DNA of 64,000 nucleotides from Flectobacillus longus (GTDB lineage: Bacteria; Bacteroidota; Bacteroidia; Cytophagales; Spirosomataceae), in assembly GCF_030056705.1 (NCBI RefSeq), contig NZ_JASHIC010000001.1, positions 62,001-126,000 of the forward strand. The letters run 5' to 3'. Shown one piece after another: positions 36,438 through 44,044 of the stretch. The first letter of the stretch is position 1, and every line of letters starts with the position of its first letter. The position numbers and the translations under genes are program-made. The notes under the pieces are model-generated. The model worked only from the letters and a program-made list of their open reading frames with translations, was not told the origin of the DNA and searched no databases.

Positions 36438-37154
36438 ATGTCTTTACAAAACCAAACAATCCTAATCACAGGCGCTAGCCGTGGCATAGGCAAAGCTTTG
36501 GCAATTACTTTAGCCAAAGATGGTGCAAACCTCAGTTTAGTTGCACGCAACCAACAAGAATTATTAGCAGTAAAACAAGAAGCCGAATCCTTGGGCGCTC
36601 AAGTAGTGGTTTTTGCTGGGAGTGTTGCTGACGAAGATTTTGTCAAAAATGTAGTATCCGAAACAGCAGAAAAGTTCGGTAAAATTGATGCTTTGGTAAA
36701 CAATGCGGGCTTTGGGGTATTCAAACAAGCAACCGAAATCAGTACTTCAGAATGGGATTCTATTTTTGAAACGAATGTAAAAGGCACATTCTTGTTCTGT
36801 CGTGAAGCTGTGCCTTTGATGAAAAATGCAGGAAAAGGGCATATTATCAATATTGCCTCGGATGTTGCCAAACGAGTATTTGATGGAGGATCCTTGTATT
36901 GTGCTTCCAAATACGCCCAAGATGCTTTTTCGATGGCTTTGAGAAAAGAAGTAAGAAAAGATAAAATCAAGGTGTCTGTGGTGTATTCGGGCGTGGTTGA
37001 CACGCATTTTCATAAAAGAGAGGAAGGCGACCCATACCAAGCCAAATACCTTTCATCAAAAGACATGGCGAATACCATCTGTTTTATTCTTTCAGCACCC
37101 GAACATGTGGTAATCGATGAATTAATGATTCATCCTATTTCGCAGGAATATTAG
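36438..37154 (+). CDS. Short-chain dehydrogenase/reductase (3-oxoacyl-ACP reductase-like)
   Basis: 238-residue SDR with TGASRGIGKA (about 10-19, NAD(P) binding), NNAGFG (about 87-92), a Ser near 140 and YCASK (about 154-158, YxxxK catalytic pair). Such enzymes reduce or oxidise carbonyl/alcohol groups using NAD(P)H. The end (DELMIHPISQEY) is typical of the YdfG/FabG-like class. Single gene, followed by R1 copy 4. Substrate unknown. Confidence 0.88.
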   Translation: MSLQNQTILITGASRGIGKALAITLAKDGANLSLVARNQQELLAVKQEAESLGAQVVVFAGSVADEDFVKNVVSETAEKFGKIDALVNNAGFGVFKQATEISTSEWDSIFETNVKGTFLFCREAVPLMKNAGKGHIINIASDVAKRVFDGGSLYCASKYAQDAFSMALRKEVRKDKIKVSVVYSGVVDTHFHKREEGDPYQAKYLSSKDMANTICFILSAPEHVVIDELMIHPISQEY

Positions 37155-37170
37155 TATTTGGATAAACATG

Positions 37171-37370
37171 AGTCATCTTGAATTGAGCGATTTAGTGATT
37201 GAGCGAGTGAGTGATTATTTTAACATTTGTATTCTAGCTGTAGAGACGCAATGATTGCGTCTCTACAGCTAGAATAGTTTCATCAAAAAAGCGGTCGAAA
37301 AATATTTTTCGACCGCTTTTTTGATGAAAACTTGGAGAATAATCCCAATCCTAAAAATTCGGGATTATTC
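37171..37370 (+). repeat. R1 composite intergenic repeat, copy 4 (most intact)
   Basis: Best-preserved copy. Order: GAGCGATTTAGTGATTGAGC words (37179-37216); hairpin 1, a perfect 22+1+22 palindrome (37231-37275, arm ATTCTAGCTGTAGAGACGCA then AT); hairpin 2, a perfect 25+2+25 palindrome (37278-37329) containing GCGGTCGAAAAA; hairpin 3, GAATAATCCC (37337-37346) with GGGATTATTC (37361-37370). Only 2 bases separate hairpins 1 and 2. Between an SDR gene and the flavin reductase gene, which converge. Confidence 0.85.
37278..37329. terminator. Bidirectional terminator inside R1 copy 4
   Basis: A 25-bp perfect stem with 2 central bases; the GC core GCGGTCG is flanked by A6 and T6 tracts, so it can stop transcription from both sides. 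Confidence 0.85.
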
Positions 37371-37433
37371 CTGTAAATTATTCTTGGATACAAATATCTT
37401 AGCTAAAGTCATAAAGCCTAAGGCAAATATTTT

Positions 37434-38270
37434 CTATTTCAATCCTAAAATCACTGCCCAAGCATCTCGAATTTTGTTTTGATCGAGAAGTGTTTTAGCT
37501 AAAGATAAACTAGGTTTTGCTTCAATATTTAAAAGATAGGTTTTGCTATCCTCTTCAGACGGTAGATTACTTTCATTCCCTAATTTACCGAAATCATTGC
37601 CATCAAATATTGTTGATTTTTTAACAAATTCGGGAATACTATCCACGCCTACACCCAAATGCACATTTGGTTTGGGCACTTCAAACATCGCTTCAGGCGT
37701 GATACGTGCGTACCAATCCGCGCCCATACGGGCAACCCAGTCGGTCTTGAGCTGGTCGATTTTTCCATGCTCATCCAACAAATTTTCGGCTATATGTGCC
37801 ATCACTATTTCGCAAATGGCAATGTTAGACGTACCATAAGATTTAATTTCTAAAACCTTACACTCAAACTGCACTGGCGCTTCTTCGACTCTTGGAGGCT
37901 TTACTAGGACAGATGCTTGTTCGGTAAAACCAGCCTTCTCAAACTCGTTGGTTCCTTTGGGAAACTCGCAGCTCGACAAAGACATTTGTTGAACCATGGC
38001 ATAATCCACCAAATTGATTACAACTTCAGGAAAAGCCTCAATATTTTCGGTTGTATTCTTCTTCGAATTATCACGACCTCTATTATTGGGAGAAAAAACC
38101 AATAACGGAGGGTCAATGCCAACGATATTAAAAAAACTAAAAGGGCTTAAATTGACATTTCCATCGGCATCAACCGTAGAGGCAAAAGCGATAGGTCGAG
38201 GAGCGATGGATGTGGTCATATACGAGTAAAATACTCGCGCCGCCATATCTTTAGGGTTGAGAGATAGCAT
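37434..38270 (-). CDS. Flavin reductase family protein (FMN-binding split barrel)
   Basis: 278 residues. The N-terminal domain matches FMN-dependent flavin reductases: TSIAPRPIAFASTVDADGN, LSPFSFFNIVGIDPPLLVFS and the nucleotide-binding region around KKNTTENIEAFPEVVINLV. Such proteins give reduced flavin or act as FMN oxidoreductases on small substrates. It follows fahA by 108 bases on the same strand and is probably part of the Phe/Tyr degradation gene set, though its exact step is not known. R1 copy 4 supplies the terminator. Confidence 0.85.
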   Translation of the reverse strand: MLSLNPKDMAARVFYSYMTTSIAPRPIAFASTVDADGNVNLSPFSFFNIVGIDPPLLVFSPNNRGRDNSKKNTTENIEAFPEVVINLVDYAMVQQMSLSSCEFPKGTNEFEKAGFTEQASVLVKPPRVEEAPVQFECKVLEIKSYGTSNIAICEIVMAHIAENLLDEHGKIDQLKTDWVARMGADWYARITPEAMFEVPKPNVHLGVGVDSIPEFVKKSTIFDGNDFGKLGNESNLPSEEDSKTYLLNIEAKPSLSLAKTLLDQNKIRDAWAVILGLK

Positions 38271-38378
38271 AAGTATAAATGCTGAATTTTGAATCGTGAA
38301 TTATGAATATTTTTGAACCTATCAGTCTTTAAACCAATATTTTCTAATGATAAAACAGCAATATCGATGTTAAAAGTT

Positions 38379-39647
38379 TTATTTGGCGGGCAAAACTTTA
38401 TTGTGTAAATTTCCAAACCCCACTCTTATACCATTTTTTTCTGCCCAGCCTTTCATCACTACCGAATCGTAATCCTGTAGAAATATACGGCTGTCACCAT
38501 TGGTTAATGTTAATGCTTTTTTACCATTTTCTGTAATTTCCAGCAAACACCCGTAACTTCCCAATTCTGAGCCAGAGATAGTACCCGACGCTAGCAAATC
38601 TCCCGTGTTGAGATTACAGCCATTGACTGTATGATGCGCTATTTGCTGCGCCACATTCCAATACATGTGTTTAAAATTTGTTTGGGTAACGGTAGTTGGT
38701 TCAGCGCCTTCTGGTTGTACCGCTACAGATAAATGAATATCAAAATTTCGCTCGCCACTTGTCTTCAAATAATCTAAAACCTCAGGATCTTGTACAGGAC
38801 TTTCAACTCTAAAATATTGTAATGCCTCAAGTGTAACCACCCAAGGAGAAATAGCAGAAAAGAAGTTTTTTCCTAAAAATGGCCCTAGTGGCTGGTATTC
38901 CCAACGTTGCATATCACGGGCAGACCAATCATTAAAAAGTACAAAACCAAAGATATGTTCTTCTGCATTTTTTGCTGAAATTCTTTCTCCTAATTCTGAA
39001 GGTTTGCCGATGATAGTAGCCATTTCCAACTCAAAATCTAATGCTTGAGTTGGACTAAATTTGGGAATAGGATTATCTGGCGTGCTGAGTTCTTTATCGA
39101 TAATTTGACCACAAGGACGATAAAAATCCATACCCGACAACTGAATTGAAGAGGCTCGACCATGGTAACCTACGGGCAAATGTCTCCAATTGGGAAACAA
39201 TGCTTTGGCAGGGTCTCTGAATAATTTCCCAGCATTTTGAGCATGCTCCAAACTCGAATAAAAATCGGTATAATCTCCTATCAAAAAAGGAAAGTGCATC
39301 ATCGCATCTACTTGCAGTGTGAGTCCCTCCTCCTCTATCGCCTCTCTTTCGGTAGTAGCTTGAGATAGTAAAAACTGTAGTCTCCCACGAAGCTCTCTTA
39401 CAGCCTCATTGCCCAAAGCCATAAACGAATTCAGGACAGGCTCTTGAAGTGTTTCGAGATCAAAACTCAATCCATCCAAAGCACCCTCGGATACCAAAAA
39501 ATGTAAATCAAGGATATATTCACCTATAGCTACTCCAATTCTTGGAAAAGGCGTGTTTTGCGTTGAAAAGACCCCAAAAGGTAAATTATGAATACTAAAA
39601 TCTGAATCGGCAGGTATATCTAGCCAAGTTGGAATGGTTTGCATCAT
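38379..39647 (-). CDS. fahA: Fumarylacetoacetase
   Basis: 422-residue hydrolase of the last step of homogentisate breakdown, giving fumarate and acetoacetate. Family blocks: a SH3-like N-terminal domain (1-120), DYTDFYSSLEHA (catalytic region), GYHGRASSIQLSG, FELEMATIIG (metal-binding Glu residues) and FNDWSARDMQRWEYQPLGPF. Length matches eukaryotic-type FAH. A TATGTTTG box overlaps an inverted repeat about 85 bases upstream. Gene set: phhA, hppD, hmgA nearby on the same strand; a maleylacetoacetate isomerase is not in the window. Confidence 0.95.
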   Translation of the reverse strand: MMQTIPTWLDIPADSDFSIHNLPFGVFSTQNTPFPRIGVAIGEYILDLHFLVSEGALDGLSFDLETLQEPVLNSFMALGNEAVRELRGRLQFLLSQATTEREAIEEEGLTLQVDAMMHFPFLIGDYTDFYSSLEHAQNAGKLFRDPAKALFPNWRHLPVGYHGRASSIQLSGMDFYRPCGQIIDKELSTPDNPIPKFSPTQALDFELEMATIIGKPSELGERISAKNAEEHIFGFVLFNDWSARDMQRWEYQPLGPFLGKNFFSAISPWVVTLEALQYFRVESPVQDPEVLDYLKTSGERNFDIHLSVAVQPEGAEPTTVTQTNFKHMYWNVAQQIAHHTVNGCNLNTGDLLASGTISGSELGSYGCLLEITENGKKALTLTNGDSRIFLQDYDSVVMKGWAEKNGIRVGFGNLHNKVLPAK

Positions 39648-39697
39648 TAGTTTGGATGAAATTAAGGGGTCAGTAAAATAGGAAAAGGCAGTTTAAC

Positions 39698-39738
39698 GTT
39701 TGTGTGCAAGTACTTAAAAGACATTACACACAAACATA
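39698..39738 (-). promoter_or_regulatory. Promoter/operator region of fahA
   Basis: GTTTGTGTG (39698-39706) and CACACAAAC (39727-39735) form a 9-bp inverted repeat 20 bases apart. The right arm overlaps a minus-strand TATGTTTG box (39731-39738). A protein on this repeat would cover the promoter and start site; MarR of the cluster is a candidate, though the arms differ from the site before marR. Confidence 0.45.
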
Positions 39739-39870
39739 ACTACCTGAAAGTCAAAAGAATTGGAGACATTTCCAAATCTTCCGAACAGAACATTTTACTT
39801 TAACCGCAAACCACCATGAAAAAAGGGTTTACTGATAACGATTGGGCTTGTAGGAGATGTTTCTCTATAA

Positions 39871-40317
39871 TTAACCAGTTATGTTGTTATAAATAGAATC
39901 AAGAATACGAACAAAAGTTTGATAGTCATTTTCTGACAAATCGCCCCAACCTTTGCGCCTGACTTCGGCCACGATTGGAAAAGCATCATGAAATTTCTTT
40001 TCGCCATCTGCAGTCAAACTAATATTAAATCGACGACGGTCATTTTCGGCCATAGCACGTTCGGCCAAGCCCTTTTTTACCAGAAGGTCGATAATTCTGG
40101 TAACGGTGGGGGCATCTTTTACCGTCATCTCGGCTAGTTCGTTTTGGCTAATGCCATTCTTTTGACTTCTATAAATGTGATCTAACAAAACCCATTGGTC
40201 AACCGTAATATCAAGCTGGGCATCGTCTAGTTTTTTCTGGAGACTCTGCCGTATTTTTTTCATGGTGGTATCTATTTTGAAGAAATACGCACGTGAGTCA
40301 CTTGGATTGGTAGTCAT
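39871..40317 (-). CDS. MarR-family transcriptional regulator
   Basis: 148 residues with the MarR winged helix: LDHIYRSQKNGISQNELAEM, VKDAPTVTRIIDLLVKKGLA (recognition helix) and the wing ENDRRRFNISLTADG with the conserved DRR. It lies between hppD and fahA, which are on the same strand, so a role in controlling homogentisate-pathway genes is likely; an aromatic intermediate would be the expected ligand. Its own promoter is overlapped by a palindrome (40363-40390), pointing to autorepression. Confidence 0.88.
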   Translation of the reverse strand: MTTNPSDSRAYFFKIDTTMKKIRQSLQKKLDDAQLDITVDQWVLLDHIYRSQKNGISQNELAEMTVKDAPTVTRIIDLLVKKGLAERAMAENDRRRFNISLTADGEKKFHDAFPIVAEVRRKGWGDLSENDYQTFVRILDSIYNNITG

Positions 40318-40362
40318 ATCAGAAAAAGGTATATATGAGTATTGCGATAGTTTGTTATGTGC

Positions 40363-40404
40363 AACAGTTGTATTTGTTAAAACAACTGTTAGTGTTCAAA
40401 TATA
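40363..40404 (-). promoter_or_regulatory. marR promoter with overlapping operator palindrome
   Basis: AACAGTTGT (40363-40371) and ACAACTGTT (40382-40390) are a perfect 9-bp inverted repeat with a 10-base spacer. A minus-strand TATATTTG box lies at 40397-40404, so the expected start of transcription falls at or inside the right arm. This is the usual geometry for a MarR autorepression site. Confidence 0.6.
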
Positions 40405-40459
40405 ATAGAAAATCTCAATAACCTACCAACGCTTTTCTAATAAACCACCAATCTATTGA

Positions 40460-41590
40460 TTAAAGGGTACCTCTCAATGCTTGTTCTCTTTCAATTGCTT
40501 CAAAAAGTGCTTTAAAATTTCCCTTTCCGAAGGATTTAGCACCTTTTCTTTGGATAATTTCAAAAAACACCGTAGGTCTTGAAACCACAGGCTTAGTGAA
40601 AATTTGCAACAAATAACCCTCTTCGTCTCTATCTACCAAGATATTAAGGGTACGAAGCGACTCAATTTCTTCGTCTATTTGCCCAACTCTTTCGAGTAAA
40701 GAATCATAGTAATTTGAAGGTACTTGCAGAAACTCTACGCCTCTTGCCATCATTCCTTGTACCGTTTCGAGAATATTGTCAGTGGCTACAGCGATATGCT
40801 GCACACCAGAGCCTCCGTAAAAATCAAGGTATTCTTCTATTTGCGATTTTTTCTTTCCTTCGGCTGGCTCATTGATCGGGAATTTGATTCTACCATTGCC
40901 ATTCGACATTACCTTGCTCATCAAAGCCGTATATTCCGTCGAAATATCTTTATCGTCAAAAGACACCATTTGGGAAAAGCCCATTACTTTTTCGTAAAAA
41001 GTAGTCCAAGTGTTCATTTCGTTCCAACCTACATTGCCAACCATGTGATCTACATATTTCAATCCTAATTCTGATGGTTGATAGCTCGGTTTCCAAGCAA
41101 TAAAGTTGGGCAAGAAAATACCTTGATATGCTTTGCGCTCCACAAATACATGGATGGTATCTCCATAAGTTTTGATAGCAGAACGAACTACAGAACCATT
41201 CTTATCAGACTCTTCAGTAGGTTCAAAAACAGCTACAGCTCCACGTTTGGTCGTTTCTTCAAAAGCACTTCGTGCATCGTCCACCCACAAAGCAACAGCT
41301 TTGACACCATCGCCATGCAAGTCGATATGACGCCCTATTTCGGTATTACCCACCAATGGAGTTGTAAGCACCAAACGAATCTTATCTTGCACCAAAACGT
41401 AGCTTTCACGGTCTTTCAAACCAGTGCTCAAACCTGCATACGCCAATGGTTGAAACCCAAAAGCTGTTTGAAAATAATGCGCTGATTGACGAGCATTGCC
41501 CACATACATTTCGATATAATCAGTGCCATTAAGTGGCAAAAAGTCGGTAGTTGCCATAGCTGGCGCAAGGGTATTTTCAGATACTAGCAT
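40460..41590 (-). CDS. hppD: 4-Hydroxyphenylpyruvate dioxygenase
   Basis: 376-residue non-haem iron dioxygenase converting 4-hydroxyphenylpyruvate to homogentisate. Iron ligands are H182 (VDHMVGN), H265 (GVQHIAVAT) and E344 (FFEIIQRKG), the vicinal oxygen chelate pattern of HPPD. The ATG at 41590 overlaps the end of phhA by 14 bases, suggesting translational coupling; an ATG 12 codons later (MATTDFLPLNG) is an alternative start. Order phhA-hppD matches the metabolic order once tyrosine is transaminated. Confidence 0.95.
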   Translation of the reverse strand: MLVSENTLAPAMATTDFLPLNGTDYIEMYVGNARQSAHYFQTAFGFQPLAYAGLSTGLKDRESYVLVQDKIRLVLTTPLVGNTEIGRHIDLHGDGVKAVALWVDDARSAFEETTKRGAVAVFEPTEESDKNGSVVRSAIKTYGDTIHVFVERKAYQGIFLPNFIAWKPSYQPSELGLKYVDHMVGNVGWNEMNTWTTFYEKVMGFSQMVSFDDKDISTEYTALMSKVMSNGNGRIKFPINEPAEGKKKSQIEEYLDFYGGSGVQHIAVATDNILETVQGMMARGVEFLQVPSNYYDSLLERVGQIDEEIESLRTLNILVDRDEEGYLLQIFTKPVVSRPTVFFEIIQRKGAKSFGKGNFKALFEAIEREQALRGTL

Positions 41591-42389
41591 AATGTCTTCC
41601 GATTTCTGAGTCGTGAAAAGTAAAAGTATTTTTCTTATGTTTTAGATTTATTCTTTTCTCTAATTCTTGTTCAATCAAAGGAATAGAGTGGAATAAATCT
41701 TCGTAGGAGTCAATCACAAAATATTGAGCTTGGTAGTGATCTTTGATATAAGGGGTATCAAAAATCTTGACCACATTGTAAGGGATTCTTTCTACTGTAA
41801 CTGCTTTTAGCGAATACACACTTTCGCCTGAAGAAGACAATATTCCAGCACCATAGATTTTTAGTTCTCCATTTTCTCGAATCAAACCAAACTCAATGGT
41901 GTACCAATACAGCCGAGCGATGTATTCGATTGCCTCCTCATCGTCTACAAATCGCAAGGCAATTCGGGCTAATTCTTCTAAAAAATGGCAAATTGAAGGG
42001 TTAGATAGCAAAGGCACATGACCAAAAATATCATGAAACATATCTGGTTCTTCCAAATAATCTAATTGTTCTCGTTTTCGAAGCCAAGTCGAAGCACAAA
42101 AGTTTTTGGCTTGCATTAATTCAAAAAATGGTCGGTTCGCAATCAGTCCTGGCACTACATGTATCTGCCAACCCGTATATCCACGCAACAGTACATTAGT
42201 TTCAGCATAGTTAGGAATTTTCTCGGCCGAAAACCGCACACGTTCCAAGCCAGCTAGATATTCTTTACTCGCCAACTTGGGCAGTTGTGCCATTTGTCGT
42301 TCAAAAAGAATTTTCCAAACTTCTCTATCGTCCGATGTATAGCAACTATAATCTTGCGACATCGAAAAAGGTTTAAAGTCGTATTCCAT
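41577..42389 (-). CDS. phhA: Phenylalanine 4-monooxygenase
   Basis: 270-residue pterin-dependent aromatic amino-acid hydroxylase making tyrosine from phenylalanine. Iron ligands: H119 and H124 in MFHDIFGHVP and E166 in YWYTIEFGL. It is the short bacterial form, without the regulatory ACT domain. Its 3' end overlaps hppD by 14 bases and it starts 129 bases after hmgA on the same strand, so the three genes probably share a transcript. A pterin carbinolamine dehydratase is not seen nearby. Confidence 0.95.
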   Translation of the reverse strand: MEYDFKPFSMSQDYSCYTSDDREVWKILFERQMAQLPKLASKEYLAGLERVRFSAEKIPNYAETNVLLRGYTGWQIHVVPGLIANRPFFELMQAKNFCASTWLRKREQLDYLEEPDMFHDIFGHVPLLSNPSICHFLEELARIALRFVDDEEAIEYIARLYWYTIEFGLIRENGELKIYGAGILSSSGESVYSLKAVTVERIPYNVVKIFDTPYIKDHYQAQYFVIDSYEDLFHSIPLIEQELEKRINLKHKKNTFTFHDSEIGRHYASI

Positions 42390-42518
42390 CTTCTTAAGGA
42401 TTAAGGAGTTGTGAGTTAGGGAAATTTGTTTTAGTGAGGAAACAATTCCTTTTTACTTCTATTTTTTTCCGTTTTTGTGAATACCTTATTACATTCACAA
42501 TTCTACATTATTACATTC

Positions 42519-43679
42519 TTATTTCTCTAGCCATGATTGGTAGTATTTCCCATCATCTATTTTCATGGCAGCCTCGGTCAACATCAAAGGTCTAAAGGTA
42601 TCTACCATTACAGCTAACTCATGGGTTTCGGTTTTACCAATACTTCGTTCCATCGCACCTGGATGTGGCCCGTGTGGGATGCCACCAGGGTGAAGCGAAA
42701 TATGTCCTTGAGCAATATCATTACGACTCATAAAATCACCATCTACATAATACAACACTTCGTCGGAGTCGATATTGGAATGATTATATGGTGCTGGAAT
42801 GCCTTTTGGATGATAGTCATATAACCGTGGACAAAACGAACAAACCACAAAAGCATCGGTATGGAAGGTTTGATGTACTGGCGGCGGTTGGTGAATACGC
42901 CCTGTAATCGGTTCAAAATTATGAATCGAAAATCCCCATGGATAGTTATAGCCATCCCAACCTTTTACATCAAACGGGTGTGCAGCATATACAACTGAAT
43001 GAAGTGTTTGTTGCTTCTTGATTTTTATCAAAAAATCACCTGTCTCATCATGCGTTTCGAGTTGTTGTGGCAACTTATAATCTCGCTCGCAAAATGGTGC
43101 ATGCTCCATCATTTGCCCAAAATAATTACGGTATCTTTTGGGAGTATAAATTGGATGAAATGATTCCACAAAAAACAGACGGTTATCTGTCGTGTCAAAA
43201 TCAATTTGGTAAATTATCCCTCTTGGAATAACAAGATAATCACCATACTCAAAAGGGATATTTCCCATCATAGTACGCAAAGTCCCTTTTCCTTTATGAA
43301 TAAATAGAAGTTCGTCTGCGTCTGCATTTTTATAATAGTAAGTGCGAAGTGATTGCTGCGGAGCCGCCACGCCAATGTGCAAATCATTGTTGACCATCAA
43401 GGTAACTCGACTGTCCAAAAAATCTTGGGCAGGTGCAACATTAAAACCAATGAGCTTTCGAGAAGCAATATTTTTGTCAATCGCAATTTTGGGAGCGGTT
43501 GAAATACTTTCGAGAATCTCCTTAACCTGCGTCGGTCGGTGATGATGATACAACAATGAAGACATTCCATCGAAACCAATCGTTCCGAATAATTCTTCGT
43601 AAAACAAACCTCCAGTAGGTTTCTCAAACTGAATATGTCTTTTGGAGGGAATATCTCCCAAACGATGATATATTGGCAT
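42519..43679 (-). CDS. hmgA: Homogentisate 1,2-dioxygenase
   Basis: 386-residue iron dioxygenase that opens the homogentisate ring to maleylacetoacetate. Cupin-like blocks: FIHKGKGTLRTMMGNIPFEY, RGIIYQIDFD and HPGGIPHGPHPGAMERSIG, the last holding iron and substrate ligands. First gene of hmgA-phhA-hppD. A perfect 30-bp palindrome lies 15 bases upstream of its start. Length is at the shorter end for the family (about 380-440). Confidence 0.93.
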   Translation of the reverse strand: MPIYHRLGDIPSKRHIQFEKPTGGLFYEELFGTIGFDGMSSLLYHHHRPTQVKEILESISTAPKIAIDKNIASRKLIGFNVAPAQDFLDSRVTLMVNNDLHIGVAAPQQSLRTYYYKNADADELLFIHKGKGTLRTMMGNIPFEYGDYLVIPRGIIYQIDFDTTDNRLFFVESFHPIYTPKRYRNYFGQMMEHAPFCERDYKLPQQLETHDETGDFLIKIKKQQTLHSVVYAAHPFDVKGWDGYNYPWGFSIHNFEPITGRIHQPPPVHQTFHTDAFVVCSFCPRLYDYHPKGIPAPYNHSNIDSDEVLYYVDGDFMSRNDIAQGHISLHPGGIPHGPHPGAMERSIGKTETHELAVMVDTFRPLMLTEAAMKIDDGKYYQSWLEK

Positions 43680-43694
43680 GGCTATTATTGTTTT

Positions 43695-43724
43695 TACTAA
43701 TATTTGTCATGACAAATATTAGTA
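43695..43724. promoter_or_regulatory. Perfect 30-bp palindrome upstream of hmgA
   Basis: TACTAATATTTGTCA followed directly by its complement TGACAAATATTAGTA, no spacer and no mismatch. It ends 15 bases before the hmgA start on the minus strand. There is no T-tract, so it is an operator candidate and not a terminator. The bound protein could be the cluster's MarR or another regulator. Confidence 0.6.
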
Positions 43725-43978
43725 TGCAATTTTAAATATATTATTGATTAATTCAAAGAAAAAATTGATTAAAAATTATTTAGAAAGCTAAAATTTGATA
43801 GTGAAGGGACAATTGTAAGATTGTAAGTCGGGCGGCAGGATTTGGATTAATAAAGGTATTTCTCAATGTTACGACAATCAATAACCCTAAATCTGAAATA
43901 ACTATAAACAGTCATGTGGGACTAAATAGATTTACAAACCCTTAACATTTCTCTAAACTTCAAGCTAAAGTATAGACC

Positions 43979-43986
43979 TACCTTTG
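43979..43986 (+). promoter_or_regulatory. -7 promoter box TACCTTTG of the PhoX-like gene
   Basis: Exact TAnnTTTG match 58 bases before the ATG at 44045; the rest of the 365-base region between hmgA and this gene shows only the 30-bp palindrome. Confidence 0.5.
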
Positions 43987-44044
43987 CTACCGAAATTCAA
44001 AATGAAGGTTGGAAACCCAACCACATACAAGCATTTAAAAATTT

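Noticed and set aside
43695-43724. 30-bp palindrome as a terminator
   Set aside because: It has no spacer loop or T-tract and lies 5' to hmgA; hmgA and the next gene diverge there.
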